Assembly (NCBI GenBank): GCA_025451895.1
Contig: JANWJP010000095.1
Location: 1-50,740, forward strand
Reading direction: 5' to 3'
Length of the DNA stretch: 50,740 bases
Origin: Robertmurraya sp.
Lineage (GTDB): Bacteria > Bacillota > Bacilli > Bacillales > Cytobacillaceae
Shown here piece after piece: positions 1 through 8,554 of the stretch (its first letter is position 1; each line of letters begins with the position of its first letter). The notes under the pieces were generated by a model that saw only the letters and a program-made list of their open reading frames with translations, had not been told where the DNA came from and did no database searches. A program made the translations under genes and the position numbers.

Positions 1-97
1 CAACTATATTTTTCTTTTCCTGAACGTTTAAACACAGTTTTCAGATTCTCCGCGCTCCGTAAATTCAAGTTTCATTCTTCCCGGGAAACACCAATTG

Positions 98-2062
98 TCA
101 AAACAGATTCCTGTAATAATCGGTCTCCAAAATCTTCGCGGAATAATAGAATTTCGCCTCAACAACAGAAGAAATATAATCAATATAAGCTTGATCAACA
201 TTAACACCGGGGTTTGGCGTAAATTTTCCTGTCTCCGAATTATATCTGCCCTTATCTGTTATAAAACTCTTGTTGGCAAACATGATTAACGGCGCTGAAT
301 CTGAAAAAATATCCTGACCCATCAATAACCTGGAATCATACTCCAATCCGAGCAAATTGGAAAGGGTCGGGATAATATCCAGGCTCGAAGCCGGTTTCGC
401 AATCGTCATCGGTTCCATCCCTTTTGTATACAGAATAAACGTGTTCCTATACAGTTCAAAATTCGTTTCAACCGGATGTCCGGCAAACTCATCAATCGTT
501 TTCTTCTCCAGGCCGTACGGATAATGATCCGAACTGAGAGCAATCAGTGTCCGCTCTGCCACACCGGCCTTTTCCAATTCATTAAGCAAATATTCGAGCG
601 CCCTGTCCAGTTCAATCTGGGTGGCAAGATAGGCTTTTGCCTGTTCTGAATACGGAAGGTGCTCCACTAAGGATCTGTTCTTGGCAGCAATATGATTGCC
701 ATAAAAATTGTATTGCAGATGTCCGCTCACCGTCATATAGTATGCGTGAAACGGTTCATTGCCGATGTACTCATGAACTGTTTTTTGCATCATTTCCAAA
801 TCGGATGCCGGCCAGGTTTTCTTGACATTAAGGCCATTTCCCAGTCCTTTATACTCGTAACCCATATTTGGATGGGATAAATTGCGTCCGTAATAAGTAT
901 ACGTATGATTATGATAAGCCATTGTTTTATAACCCAGGCTTCGCAATTGGTTTCCCATCACAAAGGGGAGATAATTTTTGCCTGATTCCCTGAAGCTCCA
1001 TATGCCGTTTTTAGGAACAAGACCTGTGCAGGCCACATATTCCCCGTCGGATGTACTGACACCCCAGAGCGGAGTGTAGAAGTTCGTAAAATGATAGCCC
1101 TCATGAACCATTTTATAAAGAGTCGGGGTAACTTCCTTTTTCACTGCAAATGGAGAAAAAGCTTCCGCAGTTATAAAAATTAAATTGTAGCCTTTATATT
1201 TTCCTGTAAACTCGTTTTTCTTTGTCGGTTTCACATTTTTAAAATAATTGTGCATATCCTTAATCGTTGCATTGCTTTCCCCGGCAATCAATTCGTCAAA
1301 ATCAATATCCATAACATTGTATTCAATAATTTCTTCCGGCTCCTCTTCCCCGTTTTGATTGGCAGCAGGCCGGGAAGAACCGGGAGGCTTAATTTTATCC
1401 GGAGCAGTGAGTTCAAAAGGCGGTGACCAGCCGCTTATCTGTCTTTGCAAGTCAAGCCTCATCGTTGTCAATAAACCGAGCCGTTCCACTGATAGAACCG
1501 GATAACTCTCTTTATAGTAAAAATCATAGGCGGAGTGCTGTCCTTTCCCGCCGGCATAAACCGCGCCAATGCCAGCCCCGTGCGCAAGGGCAATGTAAAT
1601 GACAATGGACAACCGGTTAAGCCAGTCTATTTTTTCAAAATAAAGAAATCTTTTTCCAAAAAAAATCATAATAAATACCGGTAAAAAAATAAGTGCAATA
1701 ATTAATATATTTTTGTGGACAACAGCAATAATATCCCGCCAAAACTCCAGCACCTGAGCACCGTTCCCGGCTGAATAAACACTGTAATAAGTTTTAAAAA
1801 TCCGGAAATAAATAAATTGCGACGAATAAATAATAGCCGTGATCGTTAACAAAACCGTTGAAAGCAACCGGTTCAATCTGCCGTGAAAAAAGGTGGCTAT
1901 CAAAAAAAAGATTAGAGCCAGGGCAATTAAAAATAAGAATGAAACGACAAGATCATGATACATAAAATATTTTGCGGTAAACATCCTAAAAACAAAGTCC
2001 ATATAGATTAAGGAAAGGATGAAATAAAACAATACCGTATCCGCTTTTAACAATCTTTTCAT
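98..2062 (-). CDS. LTA synthase family protein (sulfatase-fold phosphotransferase)
   Basis: 654-residue membrane protein. The first 170 residues hold about five hydrophobic helices. A charged linker (about 215-285) joins them to an extracellular alkaline-phosphatase/sulfatase-fold domain. Visible active-site elements are E300 in 'FITAEAFS', the probable nucleophile T337 in 'WGVSTSDGEY', and the metal pair D512-H513 in 'LSSDHYPYG'. This matches the lipoteichoic acid synthase family, which moves glycerol-phosphate or related groups outside the cell. It is not an obvious orthologue of canonical LtaS, so the exact substrate (LTA primer, LTA polymer or another phosphoglycerol acceptor) is open. 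The ATG at 2062 follows a GGAAGG site. It stands alone and is read toward the left edge; only 97 unassigned bases lie beyond its stop. Confidence 0.88.
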   Translation of the reverse strand: MKRLLKADTVLFYFILSLIYMDFVFRMFTAKYFMYHDLVVSFLFLIALALIFFLIATFFHGRLNRLLSTVLLTITAIIYSSQFIYFRIFKTYYSVYSAGNGAQVLEFWRDIIAVVHKNILIIALIFLPVFIMIFFGKRFLYFEKIDWLNRLSIVIYIALAHGAGIGAVYAGGKGQHSAYDFYYKESYPVLSVERLGLLTTMRLDLQRQISGWSPPFELTAPDKIKPPGSSRPAANQNGEEEPEEIIEYNVMDIDFDELIAGESNATIKDMHNYFKNVKPTKKNEFTGKYKGYNLIFITAEAFSPFAVKKEVTPTLYKMVHEGYHFTNFYTPLWGVSTSDGEYVACTGLVPKNGIWSFRESGKNYLPFVMGNQLRSLGYKTMAYHNHTYTYYGRNLSHPNMGYEYKGLGNGLNVKKTWPASDLEMMQKTVHEYIGNEPFHAYYMTVSGHLQYNFYGNHIAAKNRSLVEHLPYSEQAKAYLATQIELDRALEYLLNELEKAGVAERTLIALSSDHYPYGLEKKTIDEFAGHPVETNFELYRNTFILYTKGMEPMTIAKPASSLDIIPTLSNLLGLEYDSRLLMGQDIFSDSAPLIMFANKSFITDKGRYNSETGKFTPNPGVNVDQAYIDYISSVVEAKFYYSAKILETDYYRNLF

Positions 2063-2201
2063 TTCCAGACTTCCTTCCCATATTTCAAGAGATTAAATAT
2101 ATGCAAATAGATTGGAGAATGTAATTGCGAAACTCCTTTCTTTTATATAGTTTTTGCCATTCCGGCAAAAACATAATAGCTTTTCATCAAATTGGCTGTT
2201 G

Positions 2202-3602
2202 TTAATTTTTGGGCAGAGAAACAGTAAATGTCGTACCCTGATTGAGTTTGCTTTTAACGGCTACGGTACCTCCATGCGCTTCAACAAAACCTTTCGCAAT
2301 GGATAAACCGAGGCCTGTGCCTCCGTCCTTGCGGGTTCGTGCCGGATCCCTTTTGTAAAAACGTTCAAAAATATAGGGAAGACTTTCCTCCGGAATTCCA
2401 GGCCCTGTGTCTGCAATATGCAACAAAAAACAATCATTTCGAACCTCTGCGGAAACATCCACCCGTCCCCCGGCGGGAGTGTGTCTTAAAGCGTTTCCTA
2501 TCAGATTCACAAGCACTTGGGTCATCCGGTCCGGATCAATGAAAAGTTCAACATCTTCCGGAATGTTTTCACTGCTCAGAGTTATCCCCTTATCCTCGGC
2601 AAGCCACTGCAGATTTGTGCACACCTTTGCGGCAAAAGTTTTCATATTTACCGGACATTTTTGAAGCGGTAACTTTCCTGCTTCCGCCAGGCTGAGTTGC
2701 TGCAAATCTTTTACAAGCCGGTTCAGCCGGTACCCCTCATCACTCAACTCCAGGATCACTTGCTCCGACGGCTCTGCGGCTCCTTCAAGAATTGATTCAA
2801 ATTTCCCCTGCAGGATTGTTAACGGTGTCCGCAGTTCATGGGCTACATCAGCAACAAGCGTCCGTCTTATCTCCTCATTGCGGGCAAGACGGGCTGACAT
2901 TTCGTTAAAAGCCTGACTTAATTCCTGAAATTCATCCTTCCCGGAAATTTGTATCTTCGCTGCTTGTTTTCCTTTTCCCAACTCTTTAATTCCACGCATC
3001 AATTTTTGCAACGGACGGGTGATGCTCCCTGCCAGCCAAATGCTGATGAAAACAGCCAATGCAGCAGCCAGCAATGTGCTGAATAAAATGGCCATTTTTG
3101 CTGAGCGAAGATATTCTGACTCAATTTCTCCGGGCCTGTACTCATAAAAAAGCACTGTCCCGATCACTTGTCCATCAACAACGATTGATTCTTTCGGCCC
3201 TTTCAACCCCGCAGCTGAATCGCCGATTTTATCGCCCTTTGAATCTGCTATGATCACTCCATTATGATCAAAAACGATGACTTCATAACGGGACATGTGG
3301 TTATTCATCATTCCCATTCCGCCCATCATTTTTCCATGTCCCATGCCTTTACGGGAACTGCCGTGGCCGTTATTTGCCGGTACGCCGCCTGATAAAATCT
3401 CCTGAAGCCCTTCAAAAGAATGATTTTCTTGATAATAGTCCTCCAAGAAACCTTTCACATTCCTCATATAACCTGTATTGGCCTTTTCTACATAATCCCC
3501 AAAAGATTTTCCAAGTGTCGCTTGCAGGATAAAAAAAACCGACAGTCCCATTAAAAGAATGACAGCGGTAAAGGAAATGATTAATTTGGATCGCAGCTTC
3601 AT
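2202..3602 (-). CDS. Membrane sensor histidine kinase with Met/His-rich outer loop
   Basis: 466-residue kinase. TM1 is at about 8-28 and TM2 at about 168-192. The extracytoplasmic part carries a run rich in glycine, methionine and histidine (residues 79-103, including H80, M87, H89, M92, M93, M96, M98, M99, H102 and M103). A Cache/PAS-like stretch follows ('VIVFDHNGVIIAD'). Inside the cell come HAMP (about 193-245), the H-box with phospho-acceptor H255 ('DVAHELRTPL'), and the HATPase boxes N ('LVNLIGNALRHTP'), G1 ('DTGPGIP') and G2 ('GGTGLGLSIAKG'). The ATG overlaps the stop of the response regulator by 4 bases, so the pair is translationally coupled. The outer loop suggests metal sensing (copper or silver) or methionine-redox sensing; this is inference. 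Confidence 0.93.
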   Translation of the reverse strand: MKLRSKLIISFTAVILLMGLSVFFILQATLGKSFGDYVEKANTGYMRNVKGFLEDYYQENHSFEGLQEILSGGVPANNGHGSSRKGMGHGKMMGGMGMMNNHMSRYEVIVFDHNGVIIADSKGDKIGDSAAGLKGPKESIVVDGQVIGTVLFYEYRPGEIESEYLRSAKMAILFSTLLAAALAVFISIWLAGSITRPLQKLMRGIKELGKGKQAAKIQISGKDEFQELSQAFNEMSARLARNEEIRRTLVADVAHELRTPLTILQGKFESILEGAAEPSEQVILELSDEGYRLNRLVKDLQQLSLAEAGKLPLQKCPVNMKTFAAKVCTNLQWLAEDKGITLSSENIPEDVELFIDPDRMTQVLVNLIGNALRHTPAGGRVDVSAEVRNDCFLLHIADTGPGIPEESLPYIFERFYKRDPARTRKDGGTGLGLSIAKGFVEAHGGTVAVKSKLNQGTTFTVSLPKN

Positions 3603-4300
3603 TTCTTTTCACCGAACCGGTATCCGATGCCGTAAACCGTATGAATGTATTCCGGATTGGCCGGATCCTTTTCAATTTTTTTGCGCAAATTGCTGACATG
3701 TGTGTCAATGGAACGTTCATAATGAACAAAAGCTTCTCCCATGGCACGTTCCATTAACTGCAGGCGGCTGAAAACACGGCCCGGTTTCTCTGCAAGAGTA
3801 ACCAGGATTTTATATTCTGTCGGGGTCAGATTAACCGGCTCCCCGGCAAGCTTGACTTCATAGGCACCCTGATCAATTTCAAGTTCCCCCCGTACAAGCA
3901 TTTCATCATCCTGGTCCCCGTCATCGTAATCGAAATAGGTCCGCCTGAGAACAGCTTTAATTCTTGCGGCCAATTCCCTCATACTGAAGGGCTTCGTAAT
4001 ATAATCGTCTGCCCCCATTTCCAGTCCGAGCAGCTTGTCAATCTCCTCCGCCCTTGCTGTCAGCATAATGACTGGAAGTTTCTTATTATTTCTTCTGATC
4101 TCCTTTAATACCTCATAGCCATCTTTTTTCGGGAGCATTATATCGAGAAGAACAAGATCGACTTTTTGAGCCTTTATCAGTTCGACAGCCGTTGTGCCGT
4201 CTTCTGCTTCGACAATTTCATAGCCTTCATTTTGTAAATAGGACCGGATCATTCCGCGAATTTTTTCTTCATCTTCGACTACGGCAATTAACCTTTCCAC
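3599..4300 (-). CDS. OmpR/PhoB-family response regulator
   Basis: 233-residue transcription factor, the partner of the kinase that overlaps its 3' end. The receiver domain (1-118) has the acidic pocket near D10/E11, phospho-acceptor D53 in 'LVLLDIMLP', and K103 in 'DDYITKPFS'. The winged-helix domain (about 130-230) has the usual 'LTPTEYKILVTLAEKPGRVFSR' start (two pieces of the typical effector domain) and ends with 'HTVYGIGYRF'. Such regulators bind direct repeats upstream of -35 boxes. Repeats of that kind lie near 5611-5675, ahead of the secreted-protein gene, so that gene is a likely target. The start codon is the ATG at 4300. Confidence 0.93.
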   Translation of the reverse strand: MERLIAVVEDEEKIRGMIRSYLQNEGYEIVEAEDGTTAVELIKAQKVDLVLLDIMLPKKDGYEVLKEIRRNNKKLPVIMLTARAEEIDKLLGLEMGADDYITKPFSMRELAARIKAVLRRTYFDYDDGDQDDEMLVRGELEIDQGAYEVKLAGEPVNLTPTEYKILVTLAEKPGRVFSRLQLMERAMGEAFVHYERSIDTHVSNLRKKIEKDPANPEYIHTVYGIGYRFGEKK

Positions 4301-4795
4301 CGTTCATTCCTCCCTGACAAAATTTTTGCCGGTGCTGCTAATTCAAAAGACTCTATACGAAGGGAGAAACGATGTTCTGTCCGGATGAAGACACGCCGAT
4401 TCATCTTAATAGACGAACACTGAACTGATTCGTTACAATATTCTCCCTTGAAATAAGACTTTTTCAATTATTCCGAAAGAGTAAATCCCGGGCAAAATGC
4501 TTTCCTGCTATATTTAAAAACTGAAACATTCAGAATTTATAAATACCTTTGTAGCTCTACAGAACCGGGCAGTTTTTCCCGCAGCTTCTTCATACGAAAA
4601 AAATCAAATACCCGAAATTCCGTTATACTTTACTCTCTATTATAACAAGTAGAATACATCAGATTGTCATAAAAAATGACGCTTCCGTTACGATGCGGGT
4701 TTACACGGAAAACTCCTGAACGGAAAAGAAAGACAAACAAGCAGGACCAGGTATCTATGAGGATCTGCCCGCAGCCCCGGGCGGAAAATTTTTTT
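4301..4795. other. Gene-free stretch upstream of the two-component operon
   Basis: About 500 bases with no convincing gene. It should hold the promoter of the response-regulator/kinase operon. A TATAAT reads leftward at 4639-4644, but I see no well-spaced -35 for it. Open frames here lack ribosome binding sites and recognisable composition. Confidence 0.4.
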
Positions 4796-4832
4796 TTGCA
4801 AAAAAATAACTTTGAAGAATTCACTTCAAAGT
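4794..4832 (-). terminator. Intrinsic terminator of the secreted-protein gene
   Basis: Arms ACTTTGAAG (4809-4817) and CTTCAAAGT (4824-4832) form a perfect 9-bp stem with a 6-base loop. Read leftward, they are followed by a T-rich run. It lies 12 bases past the stop of the gene at 4844-5524. Confidence 0.85.
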
Positions 4833-4843
4833 CTGCAATCCCT

Positions 4844-5524
4844 TTAATTTGCATAACGGTATGGACCGCCAAAACAATGGCCATACCGGTTTTGACGGAA
4901 CAATTGTTCATCATTATTGCCGTTCATGCTGTTTTTTTGCATTCTTCCTGGTCTCCGGCCATTGAACGGGCCAACCGTATCACGTTCCAGCACGGTTTCA
5001 AGCCGGCTTTTGAAATGTTGTTCCATGACATTCTTTTGTTCCCCGGTAATGATACCGTCCTTAACAAGTTCTTCAAGTTGAGCCGTTCTTTTTTTTAAAA
5101 TCTCTTCTTGAAGTTTCTCCGGCAATATTCCTTTTTCGCTTGCAATTTCAGCAATTGACTTTCCGGCAAAACGTTCGGCTCGAAGTTCGTCTGTTGTGAT
5201 TCCAAGTTCACTGGCAATGGTTTCATGCATCGTCCCTGCAAAATACCTGCCCATTCCTCCTGCACCGCTTCCAACGGGCAGACCGGAAATCGGACAAATA
5301 TCATCAGCACCGACTCTTTCCTGAAGTACCACTTGTTCTCCGCCATCCAGGGTTTCAGCGGTATTCTTTACATTTCCTGCCGAACCGGCCGTCATACCTG
5401 TCCGGTCAGCCATTCCTTCAGACTGAACCGTTTCCCCGGCAATTCCGTTATTAAAAAATAAAATACTGCCAAAGAAAAGGATACCTGCAAGCGCAACAAC
5501 AATGAGCAAAGCTCTCTTTTTCAC
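4844..5524 (-). CDS. Secreted or membrane-anchored protein next to the two-component system
   Basis: 226 residues. A Lys-Lys-Arg start and a single hydrophobic segment (about 5-24) indicate a signal peptide or anchor. A disordered part comes next, then 'ICPISGLPVG', then two helical modules: an 'IASELGITTDELRAERFAGK' unit with an 'IAEIASEKGI' follow-on, and 'LKKRTAQLEELVKDGIITGEQ'. This is the pattern of Bacillus extracytoplasmic proteins with repeated 'ELG(I)..EEL' helices (DUF2680-like). The C-terminus is rich in Asn, Arg and Gly. It lies upstream of, and parallel to, the response regulator and kinase, separated from them by its own terminator. It may be the regulated output or an accessory sensor. 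No enzymatic motif is visible, and the function is unknown. Confidence 0.75.
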   Translation of the reverse strand: MKKRALLIVVALAGILFFGSILFFNNGIAGETVQSEGMADRTGMTAGSAGNVKNTAETLDGGEQVVLQERVGADDICPISGLPVGSGAGGMGRYFAGTMHETIASELGITTDELRAERFAGKSIAEIASEKGILPEKLQEEILKKRTAQLEELVKDGIITGEQKNVMEQHFKSRLETVLERDTVGPFNGRRPGRMQKNSMNGNNDEQLFRQNRYGHCFGGPYRYAN

Positions 5525-5604
5525 CCTTCACCACCCTCTCATATCATCTTGCTTTCCATCTGTCTTTATCTTAAAAAAGAGATATCCAAAACCTTTTTTG
5601 AAAA

Positions 5605-5675
5605 TGTCAAGAACTTATTAAGATTTGATTAGACTTTGTGCCATTTTTAACAATTTTATTAACATTGTGTTAATT
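5605..5675. promoter_or_regulatory. Promoter region with direct repeats (candidate response-regulator site)
   Basis: On the plus strand TTAACA (5647-5652), TTAACA (5659-5664) and TTAATT (5670-5675) repeat at 11-12 bases, like sites bound by OmpR/PhoB-family dimers. They lead to a TATAAT at 5701-5706. Reading left, a TTGACA -35 (5605-5610) serves the secreted-protein gene, with CTTAA/CTTGA repeats at an 11-base period overlapping it. The link to the neighbouring regulator is inferred. Confidence 0.45.
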
Positions 5676-5901
5676 TAATCACAAGGAATTCTAACGGTGT
5701 TATAATAAGTTTGAAATTAAAAAACTTGAATTTTCAAAAACTGTTCTAATAAAACCCTTAGCTGCATATATTAAATTACAGCGTGATTTCAACACTTTTA
5801 GCTGACGGTTTTAAAGGAATACTGCCACTCACATTTGCAGCCGCGCTGCTTTCCAGGCTTGCATGAGAGGACAGTAAAATAAAAATACAGGAGTGATTGC
5901 C

Positions 5902-6087
5902 ATGACTACGGCAAGAGAAAGATTGATCAAATTGATTAATGAGATTCCTGAACCGGAACTTGAGGAAGTTCTCTATTTTCTGGAGCATATAAAGGAGAAA
6001 AAATATAAGTCTTACTCCGAAGCAGGAGAAATCAAAATAGAATATTGGGACAGTGACATTTATGATGAGGTTTGGAAGGAAGGATAA
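5902..6087 (+). CDS. Small acidic protein, antitoxin-like
   Basis: 61 residues counted from the ATG at 5902, which has a CAGGAGTGA site 5 bases upstream. The in-frame GTG at 5893 overlaps that site and is less likely. The sequence is helical and charged ('ARERLIKLINEIPEPELEEVLYFLEHI'). The 'P..ELEEVL.FLE' pattern is like the DUF2281/VapB-type antitoxin-like family. A possible promoter TATAAT lies at 5701-5706. No toxin gene is adjacent, so it is either an orphan antitoxin-like protein or an unrelated small protein. The function is not established. Confidence 0.6.
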   Translation: MTTARERLIKLINEIPEPELEEVLYFLEHIKEKKYKSYSEAGEIKIEYWDSDIYDEVWKEG

Positions 6088-6173
6088 TCGCCGCTTCCCT
6101 CCAAAAACAACAACCATAATTGAAACTCTCTGAAGCTATTTGTTTCCATAAACCTCCCTCTTAAAAATATCAA

Positions 6174-6204
6174 AATGCCAACCGGAATCAGGTTGGCATT
6201 TTTC
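6174..6204. terminator. Bidirectional terminator
   Basis: Perfect 10-bp stem AATGCCAACC/GGTTGGCATT with a 7-base loop, followed by TTTTTC on the plus strand. It closes the small gene at 5902-6087 and also faces the end of the arginase-fold gene. Confidence 0.85.
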
Positions 6205-6214
6205 TTGTTGAAAA

Positions 6215-6997
6215 TTATGCTCCTTTCGTCTGTTTGCTGCTTGAATTAAGACATTCCCGCAAAATCATTAGATTGGCATTTTCATTTTTCTTAATTGTTC
6301 TTTGAAAATCAGGCAAAAATTGCGAGACAGTAGATATCTTTGATTCACCGCAAATATCAACGCCTTCCACATCCCTTTTTTCAAAGAGAAGTTTCAGATA
6401 TTGCGTCAAAGTTTGGAGATCCATGGCTCCTTGATCCCAATTTGTCTCTGCTTCAAAAGTATTAAGGACATCTTTGTCGATACTGATATAAATATGTTCG
6501 GTATGGATGGAAGACAGAACAGATTTTAAATAATATGGATGTTTGATATTAAACGGATAAATAGTCACCCGGGGCAGACGGGTTTGGTGAGACTGTACAG
6601 AGGTTGGACCGATAATAATTACCTGCTTGAGCAGCGGTATTTTTTTCAGGGCAAAGGACACCCATGAGCCGCATGACAGAAGAGTGCATTTCTCATCACT
6701 TGCAGCAAGGTCCGTATGATTATCAAATAATACCAGAGTGAAAGGTTCAGTGATTTCCTGCAGTAGAATATAAGTTACATAATGATAATTCCCGCTTCCG
6801 AGAAAGGTAATACCCTTTTGTTTTCTTTCCCCAAGACGCGCTTTAATCGTGTGAAAAGCCTTTCTCCCGCAAAAAAGATTCGTATGTTCCAAATCCATGA
6901 AGTTTATATTGTCATGGGCGTACCGGCTGAGCTTTGTCTGCAAATGATATGTTTCATCAAAATGGATCATGGTAATACCGTCGTGAAGTAAAGCCAT
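6215..6997 (-). CDS. Arginase/ureohydrolase-fold protein
   Basis: 260 residues. The metal-binding signature of the arginase-agmatinase-formiminoglutamase family is recognisable: His in 'GSGNYHYVT', 'LFDNHTDL' (the DxHxD element) and 'ISIDKDVLN' (the DxD element). These enzymes hydrolyse guanidino or amidino compounds with a binuclear Mn centre. The sequence is shorter and diverges from RocF and SpeB, and lacks the usual N-terminal 'GxPxxxG' style start, so the substrate cannot be named. A purine-rich ribosome site precedes the ATG at 6997. It is a single gene with no amino-acid catabolic neighbours. Confidence 0.8.
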   Translation of the reverse strand: MALLHDGITMIHFDETYHLQTKLSRYAHDNINFMDLEHTNLFCGRKAFHTIKARLGERKQKGITFLGSGNYHYVTYILLQEITEPFTLVLFDNHTDLAASDEKCTLLSCGSWVSFALKKIPLLKQVIIIGPTSVQSHQTRLPRVTIYPFNIKHPYYLKSVLSSIHTEHIYISIDKDVLNTFEAETNWDQGAMDLQTLTQYLKLLFEKRDVEGVDICGESKISTVSQFLPDFQRTIKKNENANLMILRECLNSSSKQTKGA

Positions 6998-7458
6998 TAT
7001 CCCTCATCTCCTTCATCATTCGCTTGAACCAAAAGCCTATTCTTTTTATAAAAGCGTGGAAACAAACAATGTTACATATATTTCCTATTATAACATTTTT
7101 CTTTATCTTCCTAAAATATTTTTTGGCAACAATTTTTATCGACTGTTTTTTTCAATAAAAAGCCCGTGGTGGTGGAAATATTTTTACAACGCTATTAATA
7201 TCTCCCGTCTTAAAAAGCCTCTGCAACACATGGCAAATGACATAAAAAATTTTAGCGGCGAAATTTAAGAAAACAGGCAATGTCTCTTATTTGGTTCATA
7301 GAAGGATTTTTGGGCCATCAGCGATAGAAAGACTTTGCTCCCTTGCCGTACATATTGGGACAAATAAAGATAAAAAAAGACCCTACTCCAAGGAATCTCC
7401 TTTTTTCAGAGAGTCTGTTGGAATAAGATCCTTTCAGGGTTTGCCGGATTACACAAAC
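6998..7458. other. Gene-free stretch
   Basis: About 460 AT-rich bases between the arginase-fold gene start and the purC end. It must contain the promoter of the former and the transcription end of the latter. I see no convincing ORF, RNA motif or strong terminator. Confidence 0.4.
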
Positions 7459-8142
7459 TTATTCAGCCAACATTATTTTTTCCAATTCAAGCGGTTCAAC
7501 ATATTTTCCGTCCTTATAAGCACGCATATTACCGCCGGAAATTTCATCAATTAATACTATTGTATTGTCAGCTAAGCGTCCGAATTCAAATTTAATATCA
7601 TAGAGCTCTATTCCCTTTTTGGCAAGCTCATCTTTAACAATTTGGCTGATTTTTTTCGTTAGATTTTTAAGTTCTTGGTATTCTTCCTTCGACAGAATGC
7701 CGAGCATATCAAGAGCATCCTCGCTGATAGGCGGGTCCTGGCGCTTATCATCCTTGATAGTCACCTCAACAAATGCATCAAGAGGCTGCCCTTCTTCCAC
7801 ATACATTCCGTAACGGCGATAAAAGCTGCCCACCGCCCGGTAACGGCAAATCACCTCGAGGCCATTCCCAAACATTTTTGCAGGCTTAACGGTCATCGTT
7901 GCATCCTCTATATTCGCATCAATAAAATGAGTCGGAATATTCTCTTCTGCCAATCTTTCAAAAAAGAACTTCGTCAATCTCAACCCGGCTCTTCCTGCTC
8001 CTTCAACCGTCAGCCCTACCGTATTCGCCCCGGGATCAAAAACACCATCTTCTCCTGTCATATCATCCTTAAACTTCAGCAAATAATTTCCATCCTCAAG
8101 CGCATAAACATCCTTCGTTTTTCCTGAATAAACAAGGTTCAT
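7459..8142 (-). CDS. purC: Phosphoribosylaminoimidazole-succinocarboxamide synthase (SAICAR synthetase)
   Basis: 227 residues. It catalyses ATP-dependent condensation of CAIR with aspartate in de novo purine synthesis. Conserved blocks are 'YSGKTKDVY' (nucleotide loop), 'VICRYRAVGSFYRRYG', 'VTIKDDKRQDPPIS' and 'LIDEISGGNMRAYKDG'. The ATG is at 8142. It stands alone, with no purE, purK, purB or purF neighbour, whereas the typical Bacillus purC lies inside the pur operon. It also reads more like the divergent form found in anaerobes and as extra copies than like the operon type. A second purC elsewhere in the genome is therefore possible. Confidence 0.93.
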   Translation of the reverse strand: MNLVYSGKTKDVYALEDGNYLLKFKDDMTGEDGVFDPGANTVGLTVEGAGRAGLRLTKFFFERLAEENIPTHFIDANIEDATMTVKPAKMFGNGLEVICRYRAVGSFYRRYGMYVEEGQPLDAFVEVTIKDDKRQDPPISEDALDMLGILSKEEYQELKNLTKKISQIVKDELAKKGIELYDIKFEFGRLADNTIVLIDEISGGNMRAYKDGKYVEPLELEKIMLAE

Positions 8143-8554
8143 AGCACAATCCCTTTCTTCAAAGAAGTTTTAACAGTATTATTATGAGGAAATTTTCAGA
8201 AAGGATCAACTGTTATTGGTGACAGGCACCTGGAAACAAATGGTTTATCATTGGTAAATTGAAATAATTAAAAATAAACTCATATAATTATAGCAGTGAA
8301 TCTTTTGTTGATAAGAGCCTTGTTCAGGTATCCCTGCCGGTGAAGGAGAAACTTAAAACAGGATACTGGATATAATCGAAAACGGTATCGGACCTCTTTC
8401 GGCAATCCGAAACAGACAGAGACTTTTTTGTTCCCGGCAGCTTGATACGGTTATTTCCGCGGCTTGAGGAAGGATAGAGAGCAAAGCAACCGGTCTTAGC
8501 CATAAATTTTATAAAATTAATCAAGATTTCAAATTATGTTGAGGGGGCGGAGAA
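8143..8554. other. Divergent intergenic region
   Basis: Between the purC start (left) and the M20 gene start (right). It contains one GGTGACAGGCACC element at 8218-8230 and otherwise nothing recognisable. No purine riboswitch is seen ahead of purC. Confidence 0.4.
8218..8230 (+). repeat. GGTGACAGGCACC dispersed element
   Basis: Thirteen-base element whose ends (GGTG/CACC) are complementary. The same sequence occurs twice at 46194-46248 and inverted at 49179-49191. The text after it (AAACAAATG) also resembles the copies near 46.2 kb. Confidence 0.7.

Noticed and set aside
4630-5098. Open frames on both strands over the end of the secreted-protein gene
   Set aside because: They overlap a terminator and the real gene, lack ribosome binding sites and show no recognisable domains.
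5902-6087. Toxin-antitoxin module
   Set aside because: Only an antitoxin-like small protein is present. No toxin gene is adjacent.
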